From Treponema sp. (GTDB taxonomy: Bacteria > Spirochaetota > Spirochaetia > Treponematales > Treponemataceae), in assembly GCA_012519415.1 (NCBI GenBank), contig JAAYQG010000016.1:1-57596 (forward strand): 57,596 nucleotides of DNA. The letters are read 5' to 3'. How positions within the stretch are numbered: position 1 is the first letter of the stretch; each line of letters begins with the position of its first letter. A program made the position numbers and the translations under genes. Below, in pieces: positions 1 to 7,674 of this stretch. Below the pieces are notes generated by a model. That model was not told the origin of the DNA, searched no databases, and saw only the letters and a program-made list of their open reading frames with translations.

Positions 1-2
1 AA

Positions 3-164
3 CATAATGATGTTGCAGGTTATGTTCTTTCAGCGTTTTCAGCTGATGAGAGAATTATTTTAGATCAGGTTTTTTCTCCATTGAGCAATCTGCTTTTGTG
101 TGTTTTATGTTTTAACCCTGAATCTCTTGCAAAAGAATGGGCAAAAAAGAAGCTGAATCAATAA
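3..164 (+). CDS. 3' end of an unidentified protein (partial)
   Basis: An open frame enters from the left edge and runs 53 codons to a TAA, ending in a lysine-rich tail (AKEWAKKKLNQ). The composition, with charged residues alternating with a leucine-rich stretch, looks like real coding sequence, and the gene would be convergent with the LacI gene 17 bp further on. The fragment is too short to recognise a family. No clear hairpin-plus-T-run terminator separates the two genes. Confidence 0.45.
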   Translation, partial: HNDVAGYVLSAFSADERIILDQVFSPLSNLLLCVLCFNPESLAKEWAKKKLNQ

Positions 165-181
165 AACTAATTAAGAGTTAT

Positions 182-1174
182 TTAGCGCAAGACAATTTCT
201 ACGTCAAAATATTTGAGTTTTTCTTCCGGCATCATTCCGTTAATTATACTTAAAAGCATCTTTGCTGCGTATGTTCCCATTTTTTCAATAGGTTGTCTTG
301 CCGTAACAATTGGCCAGTCTAAAAAATCGAATATGCGACTATCATCAAAAACGCCAAGTCCTATGGATTTTGGGTCTTTCCCGCTGAGTCTTAAGACTTC
401 CATGATATTTAATACGAAATCCCCGCCGGCAGCAAGAAAAAGTGCGTCAATATCATTATTTTTTTCAAAAAAAGCAGAAGCTGTTTTTATAGTGTCTTCT
501 TTGGAATAACTTGAATAAGCGATTTTTGTATTATCAAGTTCTGATTTTTCAAGAGCTTCTTTAAATCCCTTTATGCGTTCGATTGTATAATCGTAATGCT
601 CCGGTCCTGCAATGCAGCCGATTTTTTTATGACCGCGAGTTATCAACTGTTCAACAACACAAAATGCGCCATCTTTGTTATTTACATCTACTGCAAAATG
701 TTCAATAAAAGGATTTTTTCCAATAAAAACAAATGGAATTTCTTGTATCATTACGTTCATGATTGTTTGAGATTCAATCTGTTCTGCTCCGATAATAAGC
801 CCGTCAACGCCGTGACTTTTTAGAATGCGTTCAAATGATTCGAATTTAAGTTTTTCGCCCTCTTGCGGAGATATTACCATAAGCGTGTTGTTCTGTTTGT
901 TTGCTTCTGCTGCAATTGCAGAAACTATTGCAGCCCAATATGCTCCGGAAAGTGAAAAAAGTGCGTCGTGAGGAAGAACAATGCCAATTGCACCTGTTTT
1001 GTTTTGGGCAAGTGCTCGTGCTGACGCATTAGGTTGAAAATTCACCTGTTGGATTATTTCAAGTATTCGTTGTCTGTTTGCTTCGCTTACGCCTTTTTGT
1101 CCGTTTATAGCTTTTGAAACAGTGCTTTTTGCAACATTTGCCATTTTTGCAATTTCGTTAATAGTTAATTTCAT
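182..1174 (-). CDS. LacI-family transcriptional regulator
   Basis: 330 residues, the usual length for the LacI/GalR family. The N-terminus is a classic LacI helix-turn-helix (TINEIAKMANVAKSTVSKAI) followed by the hinge helix (NFQPNASARAL). The rest matches a periplasmic-binding-protein-like effector domain. It is divergent from the sugar ABC operon that starts at 1416. The spacer between them holds a perfect 14-bp palindrome just downstream of the operon's promoter, so this protein is the likely repressor of that operon (inference). The start codon is preceded by AATAAAA rather than a Shine-Dalgarno. A strong AGGAGGG lies further upstream and appears to serve a six-codon reading frame instead. 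The inducer is unknown; context suggests a beta-mannoside or related oligosaccharide. Confidence 0.93.
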   Translation of the reverse strand: MKLTINEIAKMANVAKSTVSKAINGQKGVSEANRQRILEIIQQVNFQPNASARALAQNKTGAIGIVLPHDALFSLSGAYWAAIVSAIAAEANKQNNTLMVISPQEGEKLKFESFERILKSHGVDGLIIGAEQIESQTIMNVMIQEIPFVFIGKNPFIEHFAVDVNNKDGAFCVVEQLITRGHKKIGCIAGPEHYDYTIERIKGFKEALEKSELDNTKIAYSSYSKEDTIKTASAFFEKNNDIDALFLAAGGDFVLNIMEVLRLSGKDPKSIGLGVFDDSRIFDFLDWPIVTARQPIEKMGTYAAKMLLSIINGMMPEEKLKYFDVEIVLR

Positions 1175-1302
1175 TTTTATTGCTTATCCCATGCAAAAAT
1201 ACATGAATTTTTCAGCTCCCTCCTGATAAAAAGTATACATGAAATGATAATAACTAAACTATATCACAATATATGAAAATTGTTAAAATATCTGCAAATT
1301 TG

Positions 1303-1316
1303 AGAAAACGGTTTCG
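1303..1316. promoter_or_regulatory. Degenerate second LacI operator (candidate)
   Basis: AGAAAACGGTTTCG is an imperfect version of the 14-bp palindrome at 1360-1373. The two centres are about 57 bp apart, and this copy lies just upstream of the -35. A second, weaker operator allowing looping or co-operative binding is plausible but not shown. Confidence 0.4.
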
Positions 1317-1324
1317 TTTTTTTC

Positions 1325-1356
1325 TTGACAACTGAATAATGAAGATGTAGGATAAT
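1325..1356 (+). promoter_or_regulatory. Promoter of the sugar ABC operon
   Basis: A consensus -35 TTGACA lies at 1325-1330. The -10 is either TAGGAT at 1348-1353 (17-bp spacer) or GATAAT at 1351-1356 (20-bp spacer). Transcription would start near 1360, inside the palindromic operator, which is the usual arrangement for repression by a LacI protein. The leader to the ATG at 1416 is about 55 nt and carries a normal AAAGGAG ribosome-binding site. Confidence 0.7.
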
Positions 1357-1359
1357 TTA

Positions 1360-1373
1360 AGAAACCGGTTTCT
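1360..1373. promoter_or_regulatory. LacI operator, perfect palindrome
   Basis: AGAAACCGGTTTCT is its own reverse complement over 14 bp, with the central CG step typical of LacI/GalR-family operators. It overlaps the expected transcription start of the sugar ABC operon and lies between that operon and the divergent lacI-type gene. The identical 14-mer occurs again at 12440-12453 inside manA. Confidence 0.85.
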
Positions 1374-1415
1374 AGTGATTTTGTGTTAAAACGAAACAAC
1401 AAAAGGAGAAAAATT

Positions 1416-2738
1416 ATGAAAAAAGGGAAATCCTTTGCGCTTGCTGTATGTGCAATAGCAATTATTGCATTTTATATTACAAGTTGTGCCAAAAAGGCAG
1501 AAATTTTATCAGAAGAGAAAATTTCTGGAAATATTGTAGTTCTTCATCATCGCACCGATTCTGAAGCAAAGTTTGAAGAATATCGAAAAGCATTTAACAA
1601 TAAATATCCTGACGTAAATGTAGAATTTGAAGCAATTACAGATTTTGCAGGCACTGTGCGAACCCGTATGTCTACAAAAGAATACGGCGATGTTCTTATG
1701 GTTGTTACATCCCCGCCAACTCCGGAAGACCTTGAAAAATTTTACGAGCCGATCGGTTCAAAAGATGAAATGCTAAAAAAGTATAATTTTCTTGAATCTG
1801 CAACACAATATGTTTATGGCGAAAAAGTTTATGCTTATCCAATTAATGCAAATGCGGGTGGTTTGCTTTATAACAAGCAGATTTTCCAAAAAGCCGGAAT
1901 TACTAAATTTCCAACTTCATCAGATGAATTTTATGCAATGCTAGAACAAATCAAAGAAAAAACAGACGCTGCTCCAATTTTTATGAATTATCCGTCAAAG
2001 TGGACACTTGTTCAGTGGGAAGGCGGAATTTTGCCGTATTCTGGCGACCCGGATTGGAAGAATAAAATGATTCATATGGATTCGCCGTTTTCTAAAGGAA
2101 TGCCCCATTATGAAATGTATAAAGTTATGTACGAAGTTGTTAAACGCGGTTTGTGCGAAAAAGACTTGCTTACATCTGACTGGGAGCGTTCAAAAATTGA
2201 ATTTGCAGAGGGAAAAATTGCTGTTATGAATATCGGCTCGTGGGCTATTGGGCAATTCCGCCAAGTTGCAACTGACGCAGGATACGACCCTGATGCTGTT
2301 GTTGGTTATATGCCTTATCCTGTAAACCACAACGGAAAAGTGTATGCGGAACCATCCCTTGATTATGGTATTGGTGTCAATAAATACAGCAAAAACAAAA
2401 ATGCTGCAAAAGCTTTTGCGCAATGGTTTGCAGACGAATCTGGTTATGCAAAAGACAATCAAGCTATTCCTGCTCTAAAAGGCGGAAGTTTTCCATCTGT
2501 TCTCGATAGCTTTGATGAACTTGGCGTTATTTACCAAATGCAGAATGCTGCTGTTGAGGGCGAGGAGGGATTGTTTGATTTGATTGACAACGAAGCAGAA
2601 ATCGGTATGTGGCAAGACCCGCAGAAAGTGCGAATTGTTGACGCTGCAATGGGAACAACGAAAGAATCGTTTGATGACATTATGAACGACTGGAATGCAC
2701 GCTGGGCAAAAGCTCGTAAAACATTGAACGTAAAATAA
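1416..2738 (+). CDS. Sugar ABC transporter substrate-binding lipoprotein
   Basis: 440 residues. The start at 1416 is chosen over upstream in-frame codons because AAAGGAG sits 6-7 nt before it and a lipoprotein signal peptide follows directly: MKKGK, a hydrophobic stretch, then ITSC with Cys24 as the lipidation site. The mature part looks like an extracellular solute-binding protein family 1 (MalE/UgpB class), with EEYRKAFNNKYPDVNVEFEA near the N-terminus and a WADESGYAK-type C-terminal region. It is the first gene of an operon with two permeases and a glycosidase, under a LacI operator. No ATPase gene lies in the operon, so a shared MsmK/UgpC-type ATPase encoded elsewhere is expected. The substrate is probably a plant-wall oligosaccharide (inference). 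Confidence 0.92.
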   Translation: MKKGKSFALAVCAIAIIAFYITSCAKKAEILSEEKISGNIVVLHHRTDSEAKFEEYRKAFNNKYPDVNVEFEAITDFAGTVRTRMSTKEYGDVLMVVTSPPTPEDLEKFYEPIGSKDEMLKKYNFLESATQYVYGEKVYAYPINANAGGLLYNKQIFQKAGITKFPTSSDEFYAMLEQIKEKTDAAPIFMNYPSKWTLVQWEGGILPYSGDPDWKNKMIHMDSPFSKGMPHYEMYKVMYEVVKRGLCEKDLLTSDWERSKIEFAEGKIAVMNIGSWAIGQFRQVATDAGYDPDAVVGYMPYPVNHNGKVYAEPSLDYGIGVNKYSKNKNAAKAFAQWFADESGYAKDNQAIPALKGGSFPSVLDSFDELGVIYQMQNAAVEGEEGLFDLIDNEAEIGMWQDPQKVRIVDAAMGTTKESFDDIMNDWNARWAKARKTLNVK

Positions 2739-2761
2739 TCTAAAACGATTTTTAGTAAAAC

Positions 2762-2787
2762 GCAGACAGATTCCAAAGTCTGTCTGC
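2762..2787 (+). terminator. Intercistronic stem-loop after the binding-protein gene
   Basis: GCAGACAGA (2762-2770) pairs perfectly with TCTGTCTGC (2779-2787) around an 8-nt loop. It has no T-run, so it is probably not a full terminator. Such a hairpin between a binding-protein gene and its permease genes commonly protects the upstream mRNA 3' end or gives partial termination, raising the level of binding protein over permease. That role is inferred from position. Confidence 0.6.
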
Positions 2788-2801
2788 AAAGTTGGAAAAA
2801 T

Positions 2802-3677
2802 ATGAAAAGATTTGCAGATTTAACATATTTAAAGCAGCAGAAAGTTGTTGCTTTTCTGTTTTTGCTTTTGCCTGTTCTTTTAACTATTGTTTTTGGGTAT
2901 CTTCCGTTTGCCAGCATGATTGAATACAGCTTTTTGCGCTGGGACGGTATGGGAACAAAAAAATTTATTGGTTTTCGTAATTATGCAGACATTCTTACGC
3001 GCCCTGAAAATTATCGAGTGTTTAAAGTAAGTTTGTATTATCTTGCTGTATCAATTATTCAGATTGGAGCAGCATTGTTTTTTGCAACTATACTTTCGTT
3101 TAAATTGAAAGGAAAAGCTTTTTTTAAAGGAGTTTATTTTTTTCCGAATCTTATAAACAGTGTTGCTGTTGGTCTTATATTTCTTTATTTTTATCGAGAT
3201 ACAGGAACTCTTAATACTTTTTTGCGTTTTTTAGGAATAAAATCAGAAGTTTTATGGCTTACAGATCCAAAACTTGTAAATTGGTCAATTGCTTTTACTT
3301 CTTTATGGCGATACATGGGATACAACATGATTATGTTCCTTGGTGCAATACAGTCTATTCCTGCTGAAATATATGAAGCTGCCGAACTTGATGGTGCTAA
3401 TTGGTGGAATGTTTTTTGGCACATTATCATAAAAACAATTATTCCAATAGTAAAACTGATGATAATCTTGTCAATTACAGGTTCGTTAAGTGCTTTTGAT
3501 GCTCCATACGTTATGACTGGCGGCGGAAATGGCAGCGAAACTTTTGTTATTCGCACTGTAGATACTGCATTTAAATATAATAAGATTGGTCTTGCATCTG
3601 CAATGGCAATGGTGCTCACTGTAATTATTCTAATTGTTACAGCAATTCAGGAGAAATTCTTTAAAACTGATAATTAA
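2802..3677 (+). CDS. Sugar ABC transporter permease, MalF/UgpA type
   Basis: 291 residues with about six membrane segments. The EAA loop that contacts the ATPase is visible as EIYEAAELDGANWWNVFWHI in the C-terminal third. The first segment begins near residue 14 (VVAFLFLLLPVLLTIVFGYL), and WDGMG is the usual periplasmic motif of this family. The start at 2802 has only a weak upstream purine tract (TTGGAAAA). The gene lies 63 bp after the binding-protein gene, separated by the stem-loop at 2762-2787. It forms a heterodimer with the permease encoded at 3858. Confidence 0.92.
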   Translation: MKRFADLTYLKQQKVVAFLFLLLPVLLTIVFGYLPFASMIEYSFLRWDGMGTKKFIGFRNYADILTRPENYRVFKVSLYYLAVSIIQIGAALFFATILSFKLKGKAFFKGVYFFPNLINSVAVGLIFLYFYRDTGTLNTFLRFLGIKSEVLWLTDPKLVNWSIAFTSLWRYMGYNMIMFLGAIQSIPAEIYEAAELDGANWWNVFWHIIIKTIIPIVKLMIILSITGSLSAFDAPYVMTGGGNGSETFVIRTVDTAFKYNKIGLASAMAMVLTVIILIVTAIQEKFFKTDN

Positions 3678-3700
3678 AAAACTAGAATATGGGAGTGTCT

Positions 3701-3739
3701 AACGAAAACTTTGTCGGAAATAGCGTCAAAGGTTTCGTT
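3701..3739 (+). repeat. Extra hairpin preceding the intergenic element
   Basis: AACGAAAACTTTG (3701-3713) and CAAAGGTTTCGTT (3727-3739) are complementary at 12 of 13 positions around a 13-nt loop. It directly precedes the three-hairpin element at 3742-3850 and has no counterpart in the copy at 20078-20188. Confidence 0.55.
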
Positions 3740-3741
3740 TC

Positions 3742-3850
3742 CAAGTTTGCGTCGCAAACTTGTTTATATATTGCACTTTCTCATTTCATTGCGAAAGTGC
3801 GGTAAAAACTCAATTCGGAAGTTGAAACTTCCTCATCGAGTTTTTATAGG
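3742..3850 (+). repeat. Three-hairpin intergenic element, copy 1
   Basis: Hairpin A: CAAGTTTGC / GCAAACTTG (3742-3762). Hairpin B: GCACTTTC / GAAAGTGC (3773-3800) with a 12-nt loop TCATTTCATTGC. Hairpin C: outer arms TAAAAACTC (3803-3811) and GAGTTTTTA (3838-3846), inner arms GGAAGTT and AACTTCC around GA (3817-3832). TAGGGGA follows and serves as the ribosome-binding site of the second permease. The copy at 20078-20188 shares the order, the loops and the final TTTTTATAGG but has different, still complementary stems. It sits in mid-operon between two permease genes, so it must be read through; a regulatory or mRNA-processing role is inferred. Confidence 0.75.
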
Positions 3851-3857
3851 GGATTTT

Positions 3858-4757
3858 ATGACTTTAATTGAATCGCAAAAAAAGATTTTGCAGCAAAAAG
3901 CAGGATTTAATACTTTTGTAAAATATAACGGCTACCAGAGAGTTCTTGCTGACACTTTTAAATACATTGTTTTATGTTTTGCCGCATTAATTGTAATATT
4001 GCCCATACTTGTTATTTTTTTTGGTGCATTTAAAACAGGTGTGGAATTTAACTCAACAGGAGCTTTTGATTTGCCTCAAAGTTGGTCTATAAAAAATTTT
4101 ATTACAGTTTGGCAAAAAGGGAATATGGGCTTAGCTTTTAGAAACACAGTAATAATGATAGTACTTGCAAGTGCAGGTTCTATTATGACCGGAACAATGG
4201 CTTCTTATGCTTTGCACAGATTTAGATTTAAAGGTAAAAGTTTTATAAAGCACTTGTTTTTGTGGATTGTTCTCATACCCGGAACAACAGCGCAAGTTGC
4301 AAGATTCCAAATTGTAAATGCACTTCATTTATATAATACAATGGCATGTCCTGTTGTTTTGGCAATGGGCACAGATATTATGGCGATATATATTTACCTT
4401 CAGTTTTTAGACAGCATTCCAAGTTCTCTTGATGAATCTGCAATTGTTGATGGTGCTGGATATTTTAGGGTTTATTTTCAGATTATAATGCCGCTTCTAA
4501 AACCTGCGACAGTTACAGTTTTAATTATAAAGTCAATCGGAATGTATAATGATTTTTATACTCCATTTTTGTATATGCCAAAAAAAAGTCTTGCGGTCGT
4601 ATCGACCATATTATATAAATTTAAAGGACCGTATGGTTCTCAATGGGAATTAATTTGTGCTGGTATAGTTCTTGCAATTATTCCAACATTGATTATTTTC
4701 CTTATACTTCAAAAACAAATCTATAACGGATTGGTGAGTGGAGCGGTAAAACAATGA
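3858..4757 (+). CDS. Sugar ABC transporter permease, MalG/UgpE type
   Basis: 299 residues. The ATG at 3858 is chosen because TAGGGGAT precedes it at good spacing. The frame is open further upstream, but only through the palindromic element, so that longer version is not protein. About six membrane segments are visible, beginning near TFKYIVLCFAALIVILPILVIFFGAF. The EAA loop appears as LDESAIVDGAGYFRVYFQIIMP. It partners the permease at 2802. Its stop overlaps the next start by 4 bp (ATGA), so the glycosidase is probably translationally coupled. Confidence 0.92.
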   Translation: MTLIESQKKILQQKAGFNTFVKYNGYQRVLADTFKYIVLCFAALIVILPILVIFFGAFKTGVEFNSTGAFDLPQSWSIKNFITVWQKGNMGLAFRNTVIMIVLASAGSIMTGTMASYALHRFRFKGKSFIKHLFLWIVLIPGTTAQVARFQIVNALHLYNTMACPVVLAMGTDIMAIYIYLQFLDSIPSSLDESAIVDGAGYFRVYFQIIMPLLKPATVTVLIIKSIGMYNDFYTPFLYMPKKSLAVVSTILYKFKGPYGSQWELICAGIVLAIIPTLIIFLILQKQIYNGLVSGAVKQ

Positions 4758-5767
4758 ACAACAAAAAATGGTACGGATTTAACATGACTTGGCTTTTTGC
4801 AATGGGCGACCGCAAAGAAGTTGCACCTGCAGAAATTGTGATTAATGAAAATGAATTGGATTTTATAGCTGATATGGGCTGTAATTTTGTTCGAGTTCCT
4901 ACAGATTATCGTTTTTGGACTCGTAATTTTGATTATGAAAACCGCGATGAAAATATGCTTAAAAGACTTGATGCCTGTATTGAAGCTGTAGTTTCAAGAG
5001 GTATGCATTGTTCTCTAAATGTGCATCGTGCTCCGGGTTATTGCATTAATGGTGCAGAACTTGAAAAACATAATTTATGGGAAGATAAAGTTGCACAAGA
5101 TGCTTTTGTTTCTTTATGGAAATTCTTTGCTGAGCGCTATGCCTCCTATAATATAGACCAGCTGAGTTTTGACTTATTGAATGAACCGCCTAATATAGGG
5201 CAGTACGGCATGACTAGAGATATTCATGAACAACTTATGCGCCGTACTGCTTCGGTCATTCGGTCTGTAACAAAAAATCGGCAGATTGTACTAGACGGTC
5301 TTTGCGGCGGCAATGAAGCGATGCCTGAGCTTGCAGATTTAGGCGTTATTCACAGCACACGTGGCTATCAGCCGATGTCTGTAACGCATTATCAAGCATC
5401 ATGGTGTCCGTATGCACAAACGGGCAAAGTTCCTATTTATCCGGGCACAGAGTGGGAAGGGAAAATATGGAATAGGGATACATTACTTGAACATTATTCA
5501 CCTTGGAAAGCGCTTGCTGATAAGGGAGTAACTGTTCATGTCGGTGAATTTGGCTGTTTTGACAAAACAGATCACAAAACAGCTATGAATTGGTTTAATG
5601 ATTTATTTTCAGTTTATCGCGAGCTTGGTTGGGGATTTTCTTTGTGGAATTTTATAGGAGAATTTGGTATTATTGGTCATAACAGGTCGGGTACAATTTG
5701 GGAAAATATTAAAGGCTTTAGGGTTGATAAAGAACTTTATGAGCTTATCAAAGAATATATGGAATAA
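4754..5767 (+). CDS. Cytoplasmic GH5-family glycosidase
   Basis: 337 residues of a single glycoside hydrolase family 5 (beta/alpha)8 barrel. Family motifs: LLNEP with the general acid/base Glu144, GEFG with the nucleophile Glu265, HRAP near residue 91 and HYQASWCPY near 212. There is no signal peptide, so it acts in the cytoplasm on oligosaccharides delivered by the ABC transporter encoded just upstream. Its start overlaps the permease stop by 4 bp. GH5 includes endoglucanases, mannanases and exo-acting enzymes. The beta-mannosidase at 15917 and the shared operator in manA favour a beta-mannoside or glucomannan oligosaccharide, but specificity cannot be read from sequence alone. The A/T-rich 200 bp downstream contains only weak palindromes. 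Confidence 0.88.
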   Translation: MNNKKWYGFNMTWLFAMGDRKEVAPAEIVINENELDFIADMGCNFVRVPTDYRFWTRNFDYENRDENMLKRLDACIEAVVSRGMHCSLNVHRAPGYCINGAELEKHNLWEDKVAQDAFVSLWKFFAERYASYNIDQLSFDLLNEPPNIGQYGMTRDIHEQLMRRTASVIRSVTKNRQIVLDGLCGGNEAMPELADLGVIHSTRGYQPMSVTHYQASWCPYAQTGKVPIYPGTEWEGKIWNRDTLLEHYSPWKALADKGVTVHVGEFGCFDKTDHKTAMNWFNDLFSVYRELGWGFSLWNFIGEFGIIGHNRSGTIWENIKGFRVDKELYELIKEYME

Positions 5768-5966
5768 ATTTCAAAATTAAATATTTATTCTATAAATAAT
5801 ATCAATTTATAATATACCTATACTCAACTGTAGACAGAAATGATGTTTTTTCTATATTATTTAATATAGTCGGAGATTTTTCTCTGTTTAAATTTTGCCC
5901 CATGTACATTTTAAAGATTGCAGAAAGTCTTGCATTGGGGGATTGTAGAATCTTTTAGAGGTTTAT

Positions 5967-6578
5967 ATGAACAAAAATGTTAGAATTTGCTTAAACAAAG
6001 ATGAAGAGTTAGCAAAACAGTCGGCAGAAAAAGAAACAGATGCATTAACTGCAAAGTTTTTAAAAACGCGCCAGATTATTCTTTCCGGTGAAATCAATAA
6101 AGAGCTTGCGGAAAAGATTGCGCGTCAATTGCTTATTCTTGAAGCTGACTCTGATGAACCAATCCGCATATTTATTGATTCTCCGGGAGGAGATGCAGAT
6201 GCCGGATATGCTATGTTTGATATGATTCGTTTTATCAATGCGCCTGTGTATACTATTGGAATGGGATTAATTGCAAGTGCCGCTTCGATAGTTTTGCTTG
6301 CGGCACCCAAAGAAAGACGTTTTGCATTGCCAAACAGTCGCTACCTTATTCACCAGCCGATGAGTGGTATGCAAGGTGTTACTACAGAAATTGAGATACA
6401 CGCACAAGAACTTGAAAAAATGCGAGCAAAAATCAATGAAATGATAGCTAAAGAAACAGGCAAAGCTGTTGATGATGTTGCAAAAGACACAGATCGTGAT
6501 TACTGGCTTGATGCGCAAGGTGCAATAAATTATGGGCTTGTAAATAAAATTTGCAATCATCGCAAAGACTTAGCTTAA
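5967..6578 (+). CDS. clpP: ClpP-family serine protease subunit, divergent
   Basis: 203 residues, the usual ClpP size. ClpP forms the proteolytic barrel that degrades substrates unfolded by ClpA/ClpX ATPases. The catalytic triad can be placed: Ser104 (IASAAS), His129 (LIHQP) and Asp178 (TDRDYW). FIDSPGGDADAGYAMFD is the conserved oxyanion and strand region. The serine motif is unusual, lacking the common GQAASMGA, which suggests a second, divergent ClpP paralogue of the kind seen in spirochaetes. AGAGG 6 nt before the ATG is the ribosome-binding site. No clp ATPase gene is adjacent, and the gene appears to be monocistronic. Confidence 0.88.
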   Translation: MNKNVRICLNKDEELAKQSAEKETDALTAKFLKTRQIILSGEINKELAEKIARQLLILEADSDEPIRIFIDSPGGDADAGYAMFDMIRFINAPVYTIGMGLIASAASIVLLAAPKERRFALPNSRYLIHQPMSGMQGVTTEIEIHAQELEKMRAKINEMIAKETGKAVDDVAKDTDRDYWLDAQGAINYGLVNKICNHRKDLA

Positions 6579-6678
6579 TTAGTACGGAATGTGTAATGCC
6601 GAATGTGTCAAAAACTGAAGTGAATCATAGGTATTAAACATTATTTCAAAGATGAATATTTTGTGATAAAATACAATC

Positions 6679-7569
6679 ATGAAATTTGAATTAACTTCTG
6701 AATTGACAGATGAAATTATATATGCTATGGAAAACCAAAGTAGCTCATTTGTCTTTGATGTTGTTGATTGTGTAATTTTGCCTGAATCTGATGTTGATTC
6801 TTCTGATGAACAACGTTTTTTCAAGCTACCTGAGTGGAATTCTTCTAGCGGGTTTAGATTAATGGAACGATTTGTAGTTTCACTTAAAAATCCGCCTATG
6901 CGTGAAGAATTACGAAACATTCTAAAGAGCGGACAAGGAGTTTTTCGTAATTTCAAAGATGTTCTTAAAGCAAATCCGGACATTGAAGGTTTGTGGTTTT
7001 CTTTTAAAGAACATGAAATAAAACAAGTGATTTTAAGCTGGTTTAATGATATTAGAGAGTTGTGGGGGTTAGAGCGATTAGGGGCAGAACCCGAAGAAAG
7101 CAGCGAGCTTGTTCATGATGATTTTTTGTTTAGGCTGAAATCGAATGATGAGCGTTTAGAATCTATTTATGAAAAAGAGCTGTGCAAAGAGTTTGAAGAT
7201 TTTTATGGAGCAGATTTAGGCAAAATTTTGTCAAATCAATGGAAAAACACAAGCGATTTGCTTAAAAACGAATTCTGTACTGTTGTAATATGCGAAACTA
7301 TTTCCGGAGATCCTGCCGGTTTTCTGCATGCCTATAAAGGCAGTGCTGATTCTACTGTTCTTGTAATTTCGTCTTTGTTCATTATTCCGCAATTTCGGGG
7401 GCTTGGGCTTGGAAAAGAGCTATTGGAGTTTTTGCTTTCTAAGCTTAAAAACAGCAAAATAAATACTGTTGCTGTTTCTTGTGTGTCGGTTCCTGACTTT
7501 TTTAAAGATTTTCTTGAGAGAGTCGGTTTTTCTAAGGTTGGCTCTGTTTTTTTGTTGAGAGAGCTTTAA
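6679..7569 (+). CDS. UPF0158-like / GNAT acetyltransferase fusion
   Basis: 296 residues in two parts. Residues 1-120 resemble UPF0158: an acidic start, then MERFVVSLKNPPMREELRNI, GQGVFRNFKDVL and WFSFKEHEIKQVILSWF. Residues from about 150 end in a GNAT fold whose acetyl-CoA-binding motif A is IIPQFRGLGLGKELLEFLL near 235-255. The acceptor substrate is unknown. The ATG has no Shine-Dalgarno; a -10 TAAAAT (6667-6672) ends 6 nt before it, so the mRNA is probably leaderless. It stands alone between clpP and the RNA-binding protein gene. Confidence 0.75.
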   Translation: MKFELTSELTDEIIYAMENQSSSFVFDVVDCVILPESDVDSSDEQRFFKLPEWNSSSGFRLMERFVVSLKNPPMREELRNILKSGQGVFRNFKDVLKANPDIEGLWFSFKEHEIKQVILSWFNDIRELWGLERLGAEPEESSELVHDDFLFRLKSNDERLESIYEKELCKEFEDFYGADLGKILSNQWKNTSDLLKNEFCTVVICETISGDPAGFLHAYKGSADSTVLVISSLFIIPQFRGLGLGKELLEFLLSKLKNSKINTVAVSCVSVPDFFKDFLERVGFSKVGSVFLLREL

Positions 7570-7674
7570 TGCACTATGTTTGCTGCTTATTTACAATATG
7601 CAGCTCATTTTATTCATGTCAAAAGTGCATTGATTTTTTAGGCGCTTTTATGCGCATTTTTATGGGAGATTAAA

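Noticed and set aside
3711-3857. In-frame N-terminal extension of the second permease through the palindromic element
   Set aside because: The 49 extra codons fall entirely in the hairpin element and begin at a non-ATG codon without a ribosome-binding site. The ATG at 3858 has one and gives a normal MalG-type N-terminus.
5768-5966. Terminator or promoter signals between the GH5 gene and clpP
   Set aside because: Only A/T palindromes such as CTATATT/AATATAG (5852-5869) and a weak CCCCA/TGGGG pair are present; none has a convincing stem plus T-run or hexamer pair.
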